Positions 1-9,092 of a stretch of 12,500 nt of DNA are shown piece after piece. Position 1 is the stretch's first letter. Each line of letters begins with the position of its first letter. Source of the DNA: Actinidia chinensis (Eukaryota > Streptophyta > Magnoliopsida > Ericales > Actinidiaceae); contig CM018895.1 in NCBI GenBank assembly GCA_009663005.1, positions 16,966,929 through 16,979,428 on the forward strand. The letters are read 5' to 3'. The translations under genes and the position numbers were made by a program. The notes beneath the pieces were generated by a model. It made no database searches, was not told where the DNA came from, and saw only the letters and a list, made by a program, of their open reading frames with translations.

Positions 1-171
1 TTGGTCTGATCTCCACGCCGGAGTTGGTTTTGAGCGGGCCTCGCCCCGGACGTTTTAATTTTTTTTGTTCATCTGTGCAGGTCGCCCTTCGAATATACGA
101 GCGGTCCAGTGACGAGGAGACAGGAGCAATATTGACTGTTGGTTGCTCGCCCCAGTTTTTTTACCAAAATA
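1..171 (+). repeat. 5' LTR, 3' portion (truncated by window edge)
   Basis: This stretch aligns with 11502-11665 over its whole length. Shared blocks include the first 14 bases, a block around GGTCGCCCTTCGAATAT and one around ATTGACTGTTGG. The end at 171 is placed by alignment with the 3' LTR, whose last bases are ACAACA; here they read AAAATA, so the canonical terminal CA has become TA. The primer binding site follows after three bases. The U3 part and the promoter of this copy lie left of the window. Confidence 0.92.
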
Positions 172-174
172 GTT

Positions 175-192
175 TGGCACCGTCTGTGGGAA
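175..192 (+). other. Primer binding site (minus-strand priming)
   Basis: TGGCACCGTCTGTGGGAA begins three bases after the LTR end. It starts with TGG, the complement of the CCA tail of a tRNA, as expected for the site where a host tRNA primes minus-strand DNA synthesis. Plant Tat-like elements commonly have a TGGCRCCGTCTGTGGGAA-type sequence here. I cannot name the tRNA with confidence. The 90 bases between this site and the gag start form the untranslated leader and show nothing else. Confidence 0.85.
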
Positions 193-284
193 CGACAAGT
201 TCTCTAGCACTGAGCAGAAGCCAACCTACCCGACCAAGGCCAGTAGGCCCCCCGAGGTTAAACAAAAAAACCAAATCCCATCCT

Positions 285-1870
285 ATGGCCAACCCAAGCC
301 AAGAAGTTACAGATCTAGAAGGCTACACCGTGAGATACACGATATGGCTGAGCCAGAGATGAGGATAATGAACGAGAATAATGGCTACGCCTAATGCCAA
401 ATCCTCGCTGACTTGCCAACCCCCCACTTCCAGCAGCACCACCCGTCCATGATATCGAGCGATCTCGCCAATCGAATAGTTCAGGAGATCGTTCTCGAAA
501 TATCAGTGCCGACCAAGTAGGGCAAGGGGAGACGCAAGCACACAGCTCGTCGTACGGAAAAAAGAGTTCCTCGGAAGCTAGTAAAACTCCAACCAGGTCA
601 AGAAGGGGGAGGGAGTCCTCATAGAGACGATCGGATAGGGCAAAGAACAAATCCACATCGCAAAAGTTCGAGTACTTGGACGCACGGCTCGGACGCCATG
701 CAAACCAACTGGAGCAGAGGTGCCCCAAGTAACTATGGACACACTAATTAAACAGACAGAACCGCCGTTCACAGAAGAGGAGAGGATATTAAGGCTAGAT
801 TTCATCGAAAAGTTCAAGCTCCTGCCCAGCTCGGTTGGTATTTATGAAGGAAAAACAGATCCAATGACCACCTGGACTCGTACAAGAGCCTAATGTCGCT
901 TCCAGGTTTGGCTAGGATGAGATAATGTGCAAAACTTTCTACGCACTTTGAAAGGACCCGCCAGGTCATGGTTTCGAAAACTGTCACCAGGAAACCATTG
1001 ATTTTTTTTTTTTTTTGGCGATCTCAGTCGACTTATTGTCGCCATTTCATGAGGCCTGCAAAAATCGCCAAAAGAATGCTTCTCACGTTTCACATTCATC
1101 AAAAATAAAACTGCGAGCTTGAAAAGATTTCGTGAAACGATTCAACAAGGCTATGTTAGAAGTCAAGGATCCCAGCGGACAAAGTAATAGTAATAATCAT
1201 TGCAATGATGGAAGGACTCCGACCGGGTCCAATGTTCGACTACCTTTCCAAAAACGTTCCCGAAAACTTATCCACTGGCTCCAGAGCAAAGCCGACAAGA
1301 CATCGCCGCAGAGGAGTTAGCCGAGGCTCTAAACGAAGGCGACGAGAAAAAGATGACCATAAGAGGGAAAGAAGCATGATACGAGGCGGACTGAGATAGG
1401 GAGGAGAAAAAAGGTACAAAAGACGGGACACTTAGATCCCAACCGGTCTAGCAATAGGCATCCTCGCACCCCGCCTCGCTGACCTGAGTTTAAGTTTATT
1501 CCGCCACCACTCAACGCCCCCGTCGCCCAATTTCTCTTAGAAATCAAGCACGAAGAATTCGTCCAAATGGCTCGGAACGATCAAAACTGACCACCAAAAA
1601 AAGAGAAACAGGAATATAAAGTTGTGAATTCCACCGAGCCCACGGACACCAATACTAAGGACTATTTCGAAACTAAAAGAGCAGTTTGCCGACACCTCAT
1701 TAAAAAGGGTTACGAGGAAATATGTCGCTAATCGCCCACCGCCCAACTCCCAGAAAAGAAGGTATTACAGCGAGATAACAGGACCAATGAGGGGGGCGAT
1801 TCTACAAACATCCACGGAGGTTTCGGTCGGGCGGGGTTATCGACTCATCCAGGAAAAGCATGCCAGAAAA
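285..1870 (+). pseudogene. gag: gag polyprotein remnant (capsid, nucleocapsid-like)
   Basis: In intact relatives gag makes the structural shell in which reverse transcription occurs. The chosen start is ATG 285, opening the frame M-A-N-P-S-Q-E, which hits a stop after 25 codons. Recognisable pieces follow in changing frames: L-K-G-P-A-R-S-W-F-R-K-L-S-P-G at 948-992, typical of the plant gypsy gag (retrotransposon gag) domain; [12 protein letters not shown] near 1127-1160; M-M-E-G-L-R-P-G-P from 1205; a basic K/R/D-rich stretch near 1330-1400; and C-E-F-H-R-A-H-G-H at 1623-1649, a zinc-knuckle-like motif whose later cysteine position appears replaced. A 15-base T run at 1002-1016 breaks the capsid part. 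At least five frame changes are needed to follow it. The boundary with protease is approximate because gag and pol are probably one reading frame in this lineage. Confidence 0.88.
1002..1016 (+). repeat. 15-base T homopolymer inside gag
   Basis: An uninterrupted run of 15 T lies just after the L-K-G-P-A-R-S-W-F gag motif, where relatives encode only a few residues before G-D-L-S. It shifts the frame and looks like homopolymer expansion, by replication slippage or by sequencing or assembly error. Confidence 0.9.
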
Positions 1871-1879
1871 GTGCTATAG

Positions 1880-2440
1880 ACCGGCTGCCGAGGGAAGTCT
1901 ACAACCTATCCTCGTCATTCGTGTTGACCAACACCAATCACCTTCAGCAATGCTGATTTGAGAGTGCGTGCACTTACCCCACGACGAGCCCCTGGGTGGT
2001 CTCGGCTCATCGCCAATTTCAACGTCAGAGGGAGGATCTTGATGACCACCGGGGGAGTCGCGGATATCTTGTTCATTCAGCGTTCGAAAAAATAAAAATT
2101 GGGTCCGGACAAGTTGCATCCTTTCCATACACCCCTGATGGATTTGGAGGAAAGGAAATATGACGCACCCCTTGCACGGGATGGGATCACTTTACAATAA
2201 TCCTGGGAGCAGAACACACCAGACCACCGTTTATTTATGTATGGAAGGTGTTATTGTGGTAGATTGCCCCCTTGGCCTTATAAACGCCATCATGGGGGAC
2301 TACGTGGGAGGATTAAGGCGATCACTTCTACCGACCACCTGAAGATGAAATTCCCAACCTTTGACTAGGATAGGCGAAGGTAGTAAAGGGCGATCAGAAG
2401 GTGGCTAGGCAATGCTTTATCTCAGCCATAAGGTTGGAAC
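1880..2440 (+). pseudogene. Aspartic protease region of pol, inactive
   Basis: This is a retropepsin-like protease that would cut the Gag-Pol polyprotein. Visible landmarks in shifting frames are A-N-F-N-V at 2011-2025; the flap and active-site region reading I-L-M-T-T-G-G-V-A-D-I-L at 2036-2071; F-E-K just after; T-H-P-L near 2161; H-Q-T-T-V-Y near 2217; V-V-D-C-P-L near 2259; and N-A-I-M-G-D at 2284-2301, equivalent to the conserved N-A-I-(L/M)-G-R near the C-terminus of plant gypsy proteases. The catalytic motif normally reads D-S/T-G, but in the surrounding frame the aspartate position is threonine. Stops and frame changes occur on both sides. The stretch 2340-2440 carries a few more residues resembling the linker to reverse transcriptase. 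Confidence 0.82.
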
Positions 2441-2619
2441 TTTCGTTAATCCGTCCCAATAGCCCAATACAGGAAGGCGGCGATGACACGGGGATTTTGA
2501 GAAAGAAATGAGGATAGAACAGCTATCCAGAAGACCCCAGAGAACGAGAATACCAAACCTCTCGAAGAAAAAGTAGTCCAATCGCAATTCACCCAAAACT
2601 ACCCAGATCGTAAGTCTGA

Positions 2620-3610
2620 TCGGAAACAGAGCTCACCGATGAATTGACGTATCGCCTTAATAAATTTCTTGAAAAAGAATTCTGACGTGGTTCGCATGGT
2701 CACAAAGGCGACGTCCTGGCATCGACCCAGGAAGTCGCACGCATAAGCTGTTCACAAGCCTGAATTTACTCCCCCGTTCCGCCAGAAGAAAAGGAGGACA
2801 GTTCGCCCTGAACGCCTGAATGAAAGTCATTGAAGACGAAATAAGCAAACTCATCAAAGCTAAGGTGTCCGGGAAGGCCCACTATCCGGATTGGCTCGCC
2901 AATGTCGTAGTCGCCCCCCAAAAAGGGGAGACGTGGAGGGTGTGCGTTATAGACTTCACCGACCCTCAACAGGTTGCCCGAAAAGACTTTTCCTTTGCCT
3001 AAAATCGATCTGATAGTCGATTTTGCCACCTCCAAGCAGAGCTCTTGAGCTTTATGGATGCCTTCTCGGGTTATATCAGATCAAAATGTTTATCCTCCTG
3101 ACGTGGAGAAAAGAAAATTCCTTTATCATTGGACTGGGGGGCTATATTGCTACAAAGTCAGACGTTGGTTTTAAAGAATGCCAGAGCAACGTATCAGAGA
3201 CTGGTCAACAAGATGTTCAATGCACAAAGGGGATCTTTCTCCAAGAAAGACTATGGAAGTTTACATAGATGATATGCTGGTTAAGAGTCTCAAGCACACA
3301 CCACATCGCCCACCTTGAAGAAGCCATTCGACATGTGCGGCGGCAAAGAATGATGTTGATCCCTCAAATGCATCTTTGGAGTGTCTTCTGGAAAGGTTAT
3401 GGGATTCCTGGTCACCAAGCGAGGAATGAGGTGACCAGGATCAAATCCAAGCCCTAATCGCAATAAGGAGCGCCAAGAATATCGAGAAGTACAGCAACTG
3501 ACCGGGCGAGTAGCCGGGCCGAACAGATCTAGTCTTCCAAATCTGCGGAACAAGGCCTCCGTTTCTTCAAAATCCTGAGAAAGAGCCAGACCTTTCAATG
3601 GAGTGAGGAA
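2620..3610 (+). pseudogene. Reverse transcriptase region of pol, frameshifted
   Basis: This is RNA-dependent DNA polymerase, which copies the element's RNA into cDNA. The clearest open piece is 2820-3002: K-V-I-E-D-E-I-S-K-L, then H-Y-P-D-W-L-A-N-V-V-V-A-P and W-R-V-C-V-I-D-F-T-D, matching the fingers of Ty3/gypsy RT. M-D-A-F-S-G-Y at 3054-3074 holds the first catalytic aspartate. F-G-L-K-N-A is recognisable near 3167-3185 but lost its preceding bases to an indel. V-Y-I-D-D-M-L-V-K-S at 3259-3288 is the intact Y-x-D-D active site. A-H-L-E-E-A follows near 3310, and thumb motifs (S-G-K, G-F-L-V-T-K, Q-Q-L-T-G-R-V-A) continue to about 3515. At least four frame changes separate these blocks, so no functional polymerase is possible, although the catalytic aspartate codons remain. 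The connection from 2440 to 2620 is poorly conserved. Confidence 0.92.
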
Positions 3611-4100
3611 CTGAAAAATGCGTTCCGACAGCTGATGAATGAAAGGTTATCTAGGGTACCCGCCTTTACTCTCGGTCCCCACCGCCACCGACGAAAGATT
3701 CTCTACGGTTTTATCTGCCTCGCCCACCGCAATAAGGTGTAGTTATAGTTCGGAGAAGAAGGTAAAAATCCAAAAACCAATATATACGTTACAAAAACTT
3801 TAATTAGTGTAGAGGCTAGATATCCGAGGATTGAAAAGATCACCTATGCTCAAGATCTTGCCGCCAGAAAACTTCGTCATTACGTCCAGGCCCATTCCAT
3901 CATAGTGTTGATAGATCAACCACTAAAAGCACATCTCCAACGACTGGACACGTAGGGTGGGTAGACTCCTTGAAAATGGTCCCTCGAGAGCTAAATGAGT
4001 TCCACATTGCGTACAAAGGCAAGGCGGCAATAAAAGCCCAGGCCCTGGCTGATTTTTATTATCGCATCCACCCATGAAGACACTCCACAACTAGAGACGG
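3611..4100 (+). pseudogene. RNase H region of pol (Ty3/gypsy type), degenerate
   Basis: This is the first RNase H domain, directly after the RT thumb; in intact elements it removes RNA from the RNA:DNA hybrid. Fragments in several frames include residues resembling P-L-L-S-V-P near 3655-3680, K-I-Q-K-P-I-Y near 3763-3785 (with an indel), A-R-Y-P-R-I-E-K-I-T-Y-A near 3813-3848, A-A-R-K-L-R near 3862, V-L-I-D-Q-P-L near 3906-3926, and A-I-K-A-Q-A-L-A-D-F near 4029-4058. The last marks the domain end in plant gypsy elements. The V-L-I-D-Q-P-L aspartate is still encoded. Stops are frequent and no frame stays open beyond a few dozen codons. Confidence 0.85.
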
Positions 4101-4139
4101 CTCCTCTTTGAAGCGGGAATTCCTAAAGAACCAACCTCA

Positions 4140-4545
4140 GGAAAAAGACCGCCCACTGGATTATTGTTTGTTGATGGTATTCTAAACGCACGGTGCGGTT
4201 GCAGGGTCGTATACGAGCTTCCATCAGGCGAAACAGATGGACGGAAGAACGCCATAAGAATGGGGTTTAAAAGGCCACCAACAATGAAGCCGAGTACGAG
4301 CCCTCTCGTCGGACTAAGAGTAGCAAAAGGAGTTAGGAGCACAATTCTTTGGAAGTCTTCAGTGACTACAATGGTGGTAAACCAAGTCCAAGGAGACTAC
4401 CTCGCCAAGATGCAAGAATGGATAGCTTATTTGGGCGAGGGTATAAAGCTGTTGTCACAAAGATCAAGGAGTTTAAGATTCACCAATTCCCCGAGAAGAT
4501 AATAAAAGGCAGATGCCTTCGGCTAATTGGCATCAACTTTTGAGT
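4140..4545 (+). pseudogene. Second RNase H-like domain (Tat-lineage additional RNase H)
   Basis: A second RNase H signature follows the first. F-V-D-G starts at 4167 with aspartate codon 4173-4175, then N-A near 4183 and P-S-G-E near 4221. Next come N-N-E-A-E-Y-E, readable from 4279 in another frame, and V-F-S-D near 4352-4363. V-V-N-Q-V-Q-G-D-Y-L-A-K at 4375-4410 and F-K-I-H-Q-F-P near 4472-4492 close it. This D...E...D order matches the extra, archaeal-like RNase H known from plant Tat elements, and supports that lineage over chromovirus or Athila. Frame 4164-4502 is open for 112 codons but switches register against the motifs twice, so the domain is broken. Confidence 0.83.
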
Positions 4546-4559
4546 TAATTTCTGACAGG

Positions 4560-5887
4560 GCATACCTCTGGAATTTTTAGCCAGCCCCAACCCAAGAATT
4601 GGAATCACCAATCAGGTCCTCAAGCGGAAAAGTCCGAACGTGGATGGACGAAATTATTGCCTTCTCCAGGGATAGGTATCTACCAAAAGGAAAACTCAAA
4701 GATCCCCGTCTCCAGTACAGGTCCGCAAAGATTTTGCATATTCCAACGGGAAGGAAATTATACCAAAAGGTTTTCCGGGACCCTCTGAGAAATGGTCTCC
4801 GACCAGAAGAAAGCAGAGTACGTCCTAAAAGTAAATACAGGCAAGGCATCTGCGGGAAACCACTCCGGAGCAAGGTCGTAGCAAGGAAGACAATTCGCAA
4901 GGATATTTTGGCCGACCATGGAGTTGGAACGGGAGATGCGGCTGCGAGTAAAGAGATGCGACAAAGTCAGAGGATTTGCTCCCGTCAGCCAATCTCCCCC
5001 ACACTGAGATGGGTACCGATGTAAGCCATGGCCACGCCCAATGGGGAATAGACATTATTGGGTCCCCTACCACGAGCTCCCTTACAAAGAAAAATTTTTG
5101 AATCGTCGCCATAGACCCTATTTACCAAAGGGATCGAAGCCAACCCCTCGCCAAAATTACTGAGAAAAATATCCGAGATTTCATATGGAAACATCTGTAT
5201 TGATTCGGAATTCCAAAGGTTATCAGCTCGGACAACGCAAGGAGTTCGACACGACAGGTTCAGGTTATTCTGCTCGGATCTCGCCATCTTCATTATTTTC
5301 TTCGCCGAGTCATCCTCAGGCCTTAATGGACAAGTTGAAGAACTAATCGTACCATCCTTAGATTTGAAGGCGAGGGGAGAAGAGAAAAAAGAGAGAATGG
5401 GGCAGAAAGAAGACTTACCAAGCATACTCTGGGCTGATCATTACTTAGTCGGATTTCCTACAGGTGAAAACTCCATACTCATGGTCTCGGAACTGAATCA
5501 GTCATTACCAGTGGAAATGGTATGGCCAAGCTTTCAGAACGTTAAACTTCGACCAAAAATGGCAACAGGGCGAGCTTCAGGCTCAACCTTGATACCCGAA
5601 TGAAAAAAGGGAAGAGCCGAATTACGCCAAGCGGCTTACAAAAGTCGGTTGGCCAAATCATACAACGAAAGAGTACGCAACCGCTGTTCCTCCCTGAAAC
5701 CTGTCTGCAAAGGGTAACCCTATCCACAAGAGATCCGACGCAGGGAAAAGCTCGGCCAACATGGGAAGGCCCTTACAAAATTATCAAAGTTTCAGGCAGG
5801 GACTTGGTGGCTGGGGATCTAAAACGGAAAAAAAAGCACTTCCCACTCCCGGGAAACGCCGACGCATGTGAAGAAATATTACCGTAG
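4560..5887 (+). pseudogene. Integrase region of pol, frameshifted, DDE codons retained
   Basis: Integrase inserts the cDNA into host DNA. The linker carries T-W-M-D-E-I-I-A-F near 4636-4663. The N-terminal zinc-binding H-H-C-C part spans about 4835-4985, where the C-D-K-C stretch near 4955 has lost a base and its second cysteine. The catalytic core has W-G-I-D-I-I-G at 5042-5062 (first D 5051-5053), S-D-N-A-R with second D at 5231-5233, and G-Q-V-E-E with glutamate at 5337-5339. E-D-L-P-S-I-L-W-A-D is at 5410-5439. The C-terminus includes V-T-L-S-T-R-D-P-T-Q-G-K near 5713 and W-E-G-P-Y-K-I-I-K-V at 5762-5791, a GPY/F-like motif. No chromodomain follows, and the TAG at 5885-5887 sits where relatives stop. 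Multiple frameshifts abolish function. The frame 5600-5887 stays open for 95 codons. Confidence 0.92.
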
Positions 5888-6343
5888 AAGGTGAGCCAAT
5901 GATTCGTGATTTGCCCAATTTATCTTATAATGAAAATTTTATGATTCGCCTATGTTCACCTCGCCAGTTTGAAAAGTTGATGTCGCCAAAATTAAGATCG
6001 CAGTTTCATTAAAAAGATAAGGATCTGATCATCGTTATTTATGTCGCCAGAAGATGGGATACGATCATCGTTGACTAACGATTCAAAGGCGCCCTGATCG
6101 CAAAAAAAATGTCGCCAAAACTCGATATTCGCAATCCGTTTTTACAATGGATGATTTGATCCCCCACTGCGGACGTATCGCCTCACAAGCCGTCGGCCTT
6201 AGACGGATTGAGAGAATTGAATTACTTTACAAAAAATAACCTCGCCAAAACAATACGTGAGTGGATGATTTCATTAGTAATTAAGAACTGATTTACATTT
6301 GTTTGAGCCTCGCCTAAGCGATGCCAAAAAAAAAAAAAAAATT
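5888..6343 (+). other. Post-pol spacer with quasi-periodic TCGCC motif
   Basis: No coding frame fits a known domain here. The pentamer TCGCC occurs at 5946, 5961, 5983, 6044, 6112, 6178, 6242 and 6310; the last six are spaced 61, 68, 66, 64 and 68 bases apart. Blocks also recur beside the pentamer: GATCATCGTT at 6027 and 6063, and TCGCCAAAAC with GGATGATTT downstream in two units. This may be a very old, eroded tandem array of roughly 65 bp or just chance in a motif-rich element. The spacer is also the region downstream of the antisense gene's stop. Confidence 0.5.
6326..6341 (+). repeat. 16-base A homopolymer
   Basis: A run of 16 A lies two bases from the stop of antisense copy A, so it reads as a T run just past its coding end. 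Like the T run in gag it could be slippage or a sequencing artefact. Confidence 0.9.
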
Positions 6344-6812
6344 TTATACCTCGGGACAGCAACCCCTTGCAACAGGATCTTCTCCTTTTTCATGCCTCTT
6401 ATTCCTCGGCAAAATTGGGTCCATCGCCATATTCGCCAATGTCAACACCGAGGTTGCGGGAATGATGGAGAAGCTGCCTCTTGCAGAACTCAAATCCCTC
6501 ACTGAAGTATTGTTGCAGCAGAAATCTGTAACTGCCGCGTGAATTCCCCCGAGGATTTGCAGTCCTCGATGGCAGCTCCGGCTTCGCCAGTTATTTGTAT
6601 TACGCCACGGTGGCCTTCAGATCTCCACCTCAGTGCCAGGCTTTGATCCCAAGCCTTCCTCGCTAAGCTTGGCCAACCGATTCTCCGCCTGAGCAGCTCG
6701 CTTTTGAGCTTTAACCCAATTCAAGCTCGGCAGCATCTCGCGAGCCATATGGAAGTCGATGTCGTGGAGCTGTCTTGGCTACGGAGGGCAAGAGAGAGGC
6801 CGACACGACCAC

Positions 6813-6875
6813 CTGTCAAATAAACAATCAGTATTGGCCAAAAGAAAAAACGCCAAGATTTTTCACAATAATTAC
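6813..6875 (-). other. Last intron of antisense copy A
   Basis: On the - strand the donor GTAATT starts at 6875 and the acceptor TTGACAG ends at 6813 after a T-rich tract, giving 63 bp. The exons on either side match those flanking the 70 bp intron of copy B at the same place, between an A/S-D-K-(K/E)-(E/K)-V exon and an L-A-(L/V) exon. This is short for a plant intron, which may reflect deletions. Confidence 0.65.
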
Positions 6876-7294
6876 CTGACCCAAAGGCAGGCTGGAAAGA
6901 TTTGGCGACCAAGTCATCTGGAGAAGTGATAAACCTCTTTCTTGTCGGAAGCCGGAATCACCCCTGTGAGCAACCTACGAGCCACAGGAAGCATCCGACA
7001 CATCATAGATTCGGATCCGATATCGCCACCAGGGGGAAGACGGCCCCGCCTCAACAGCACGCCCCCTAGAATTGATAGAGCCCCTCGGTGGGTTTAGTTT
7101 CTTTCCCTCGAAGAGTCGGGGATAGACGATTTAACAATTAGGCCGGTCGCCCTTCCGCGTACGTTTCTCCCGAAAATAACGGCTCCTTTGGGGGAGGCTT
7201 GGCTGTCGTCGCCTTCATAGCCGCTCCCGGCCTTGGCCTTACCATCATGTTTTTTTCACCAAGGCGGGGGCACAAACTCGGACGCCGACCATAG

Positions 7295-7361
7295 CTGCAC
7301 ATGGGATATGTCAGATAAGGAAAGAAAATAGTAAATAATGGTTTTTCAAGTAGAAGTATAC
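7295..7361 (-). other. Second intron of antisense copy A
   Basis: On the - strand GTATAC starts at 7361 and CATGTGCAG ends at 7295, 67 bp, with a T-rich interior typical of plant introns. It separates the acidic S-D-S-G-S-D exon end from an exon that resembles the exon of copy B starting at 10636. Confidence 0.5.
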
Positions 7362-7755
7362 CGTCAGATCTGGAGGCTTGGGGGGCAGCCGGAATCCGAA
7401 ATGAATCCGACCCTGAATCCGAACTAAAGCCGGAAACTTCCCAGATAGGAGATCCATAAACAGGTCATTTACATTCCCACGAGCCACCTAGCCCCCAAGG
7501 GTTATCGGGGATACCAGGCAGGGCTCTCCTAATCGCCTTCGATACCCCATTAAGTGACTCCCAAGTATTCAAACGAATTTCGCGGAGTACGAACTCACCG
7601 AGGTGGTTGTCTCCAGCCACTGGAAGGAAAGCGCCGTGCAACCGACTGCAAAATATTTCTTGAAGGTCCGCGAACCCTGTGAACCTTTGAGAAACCTCGA
7701 AAAGTAGCTCCAGGGCTATCTTCCGAAGATCGTCTCCATCCTCTTGGCGTCAAAC

Positions 7756-7851
7756 CTAGGACAGAGCCAGCAACTTGTTATAGCTTTTCCCTGAAAATCG
7801 CATGTCAAGCGACGTAATATGGCTCACAATCGTAAACAAATAGGAACTAAC
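7756..7851 (-). other. First intron of antisense copy A
   Basis: On the - strand GTTAGT starts at 7851, right after the Transposase_28-like block, and TGTCCTAG ends at 7756, giving 96 bp. It is placed only by splice consensus and by the coding character on both sides. Confidence 0.4.
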
Positions 7852-8671
7852 CTGGCGTTCCCAAAATCTAGGGAACGTGGAGCTACTAGACGAAGGCAGC
7901 CTCCGGAACGGGAGAGCTCGCAGCGTGGCGGAACAAAACTCAAGAGGAAAACGACAAAAGTAAAAAAGAATTCTCGTCTTCCATCCCTTTACATGCTCGG
8001 AGATCCGAAGCAAGTTCTTCTCGGGCCTAGCCTGGAAGTAGTACCACCCGAATCAGGTAAGGGGACTGAGGGAGGGAGGATGAGCACCTGAATTTTCGTC
8101 ACAGGACATGTGACGTTTGAAAGTGACGCCAGAAGATCACCATCGAAAGATGGACTGATCGCCCTGCGTGGGAGATAATGGTAGGGCCAATATGTAATTA
8201 ATTCAAAATTTCCTTATGTCGGCATGAATGTGAAGCCTAACGGCCAGAAAAGCAACCCTTAGGAAAACGCTACCTCGCCTTGGCGGGCTAATAAAATTGT
8301 TTTGCCATCTCCAGGAATCGACGTCGTACCCCTGGGGAGACGAATACGTAGCTCCGAGTTTGTCCAGTTCAGCCTGGGACATGAAGTTACTTCCTTAGGA
8401 GACTCAACGTATCCATCTTCGGGGGAATTCTGTTCGTATTGGTGGAAACGAGGAAGAATGGTTAGTTTCGTCGTATAAGACTTGCCCCTAGATGATTGGA
8501 TATCCAAGAAGGCAAGGGAGTTGCCCAGATTCTTCGTACGCGCAGTGGAGAAGGTTGGTCTTGGAGGACATAGAACGGGACGGTTCGACCTGTTTAAGGA
8601 GAGATGCAGTTCAAAAACGGAAAAGCACATTCCGACAGCAACGGAAAGTGCGAATGAATAGGTTAACCCCA

Positions 8672-8679
8672 CTTATATA
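8672..8679 (-). promoter_or_regulatory. TATA box of antisense gene copy A
   Basis: TATATAAG reads on the - strand from 8679 to 8672, about 100 bp before the inferred ATG at 8571, a normal plant spacing for TATA box plus 5' UTR. No TATA-like sequence is needed here for gag-pol, which runs the other way from the LTR. Confidence 0.5.
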
Positions 8680-9092
8680 CATACAGGGAGGGCTAAAGAA
8701 GTGAATCGATACAGGGCAAGAACGTGACGAGAATGGCTAGCGGAAGATGCAAGCGAAGGACGACCCCAGTCGCGGAGAGCGTGAGCGGGGTATCAACTCG
8801 CAGTATGGCACCAGAACCCCCGGAGAGGACGGTTAGTTCCGATTTCTGAGATGTAAAAAACAGGTCTTCCCGCATTAGGAATTTTCCCGCCGACTCAACC
8901 GACTGCATTAAAGATTCCCCGTTACCCACGTTGCTCCTTGAGGTGAGTTTGTCCGCGGTGATTGACGCTCCACTGGCCAGGACCATACATTGCGCAAACA
9001 CGTTAGCACTGGTCGTGCAAACAGGCGGTTGTGGTATGATTTCTCTGTGATTTAGAAACCACCTATGATTGGAGTGCCTACGTCGCCTATCG

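Larger units (their letters stand above)
6344..8571 (-). pseudogene. Antisense gene copy A, Transposase_28-like, four exons, broken
   Basis: This is the extra gene that Tat-like elements carry opposite to gag-pol; its role is unknown in the family. Inferred start is ATG 8571-8569 (M-S-S-K-T), about 100 bp below a TATA box. Exon 1 (8571-7852) includes E-D-G-Y-V-E-S-P-K-E-V near 8425 and Y-F-Q-A-R-P-E-K-N-L-L followed by K-G-W-K-T-R around 8040-7975. That resembles the Pfam 'putative gypsy type transposon' family. Exon 2 (7755-7362) has V-A-G-D-N-H-L-G-E and an S-D-S-G-S-D acidic patch. Exon 3 (7294-6876) has R-M-L-P-V-A-R-R-L-L and I-P-A-S-D-K-K-E-V. Exon 4 (6812-6344) has L-A-L-R-S-Q-D, a charged helix (W-V-K-A-Q-K-R-A-A-Q-A-E-N) and Y-F-S-E-G-F-E-F-C-K-R-Q (6509-6474). 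It ends near TAA 6346-6344. Stops and frameshifts in every exon make it a pseudogene. Exon limits are judged by eye from GT/AG sites and homology. Confidence 0.72.

Noticed and set aside
24..362. 112-codon + strand open frame spanning LTR end, primer site and gag start
   Set aside because: It reads through the LTR and primer binding site, which are not translated; only its last part coincides with the real gag start at 285.
315..728. 137-codon - strand open frame
   Set aside because: It is opposite the gag N-terminal region, low in recognisable motifs, and explained by the complement of gag codons.
4985..5425. 146-codon - strand open frame
   Set aside because: It lies antisense to the integrase core, whose motifs are clear on the + strand; the translation shows no domain and is a shadow.
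6813..7851. A genuine host gene on the - strand captured by the element
   Set aside because: The exons match the antisense gene typical of Tat-like elements and recur in copy B inside the same element, so capture of a host gene is not needed.
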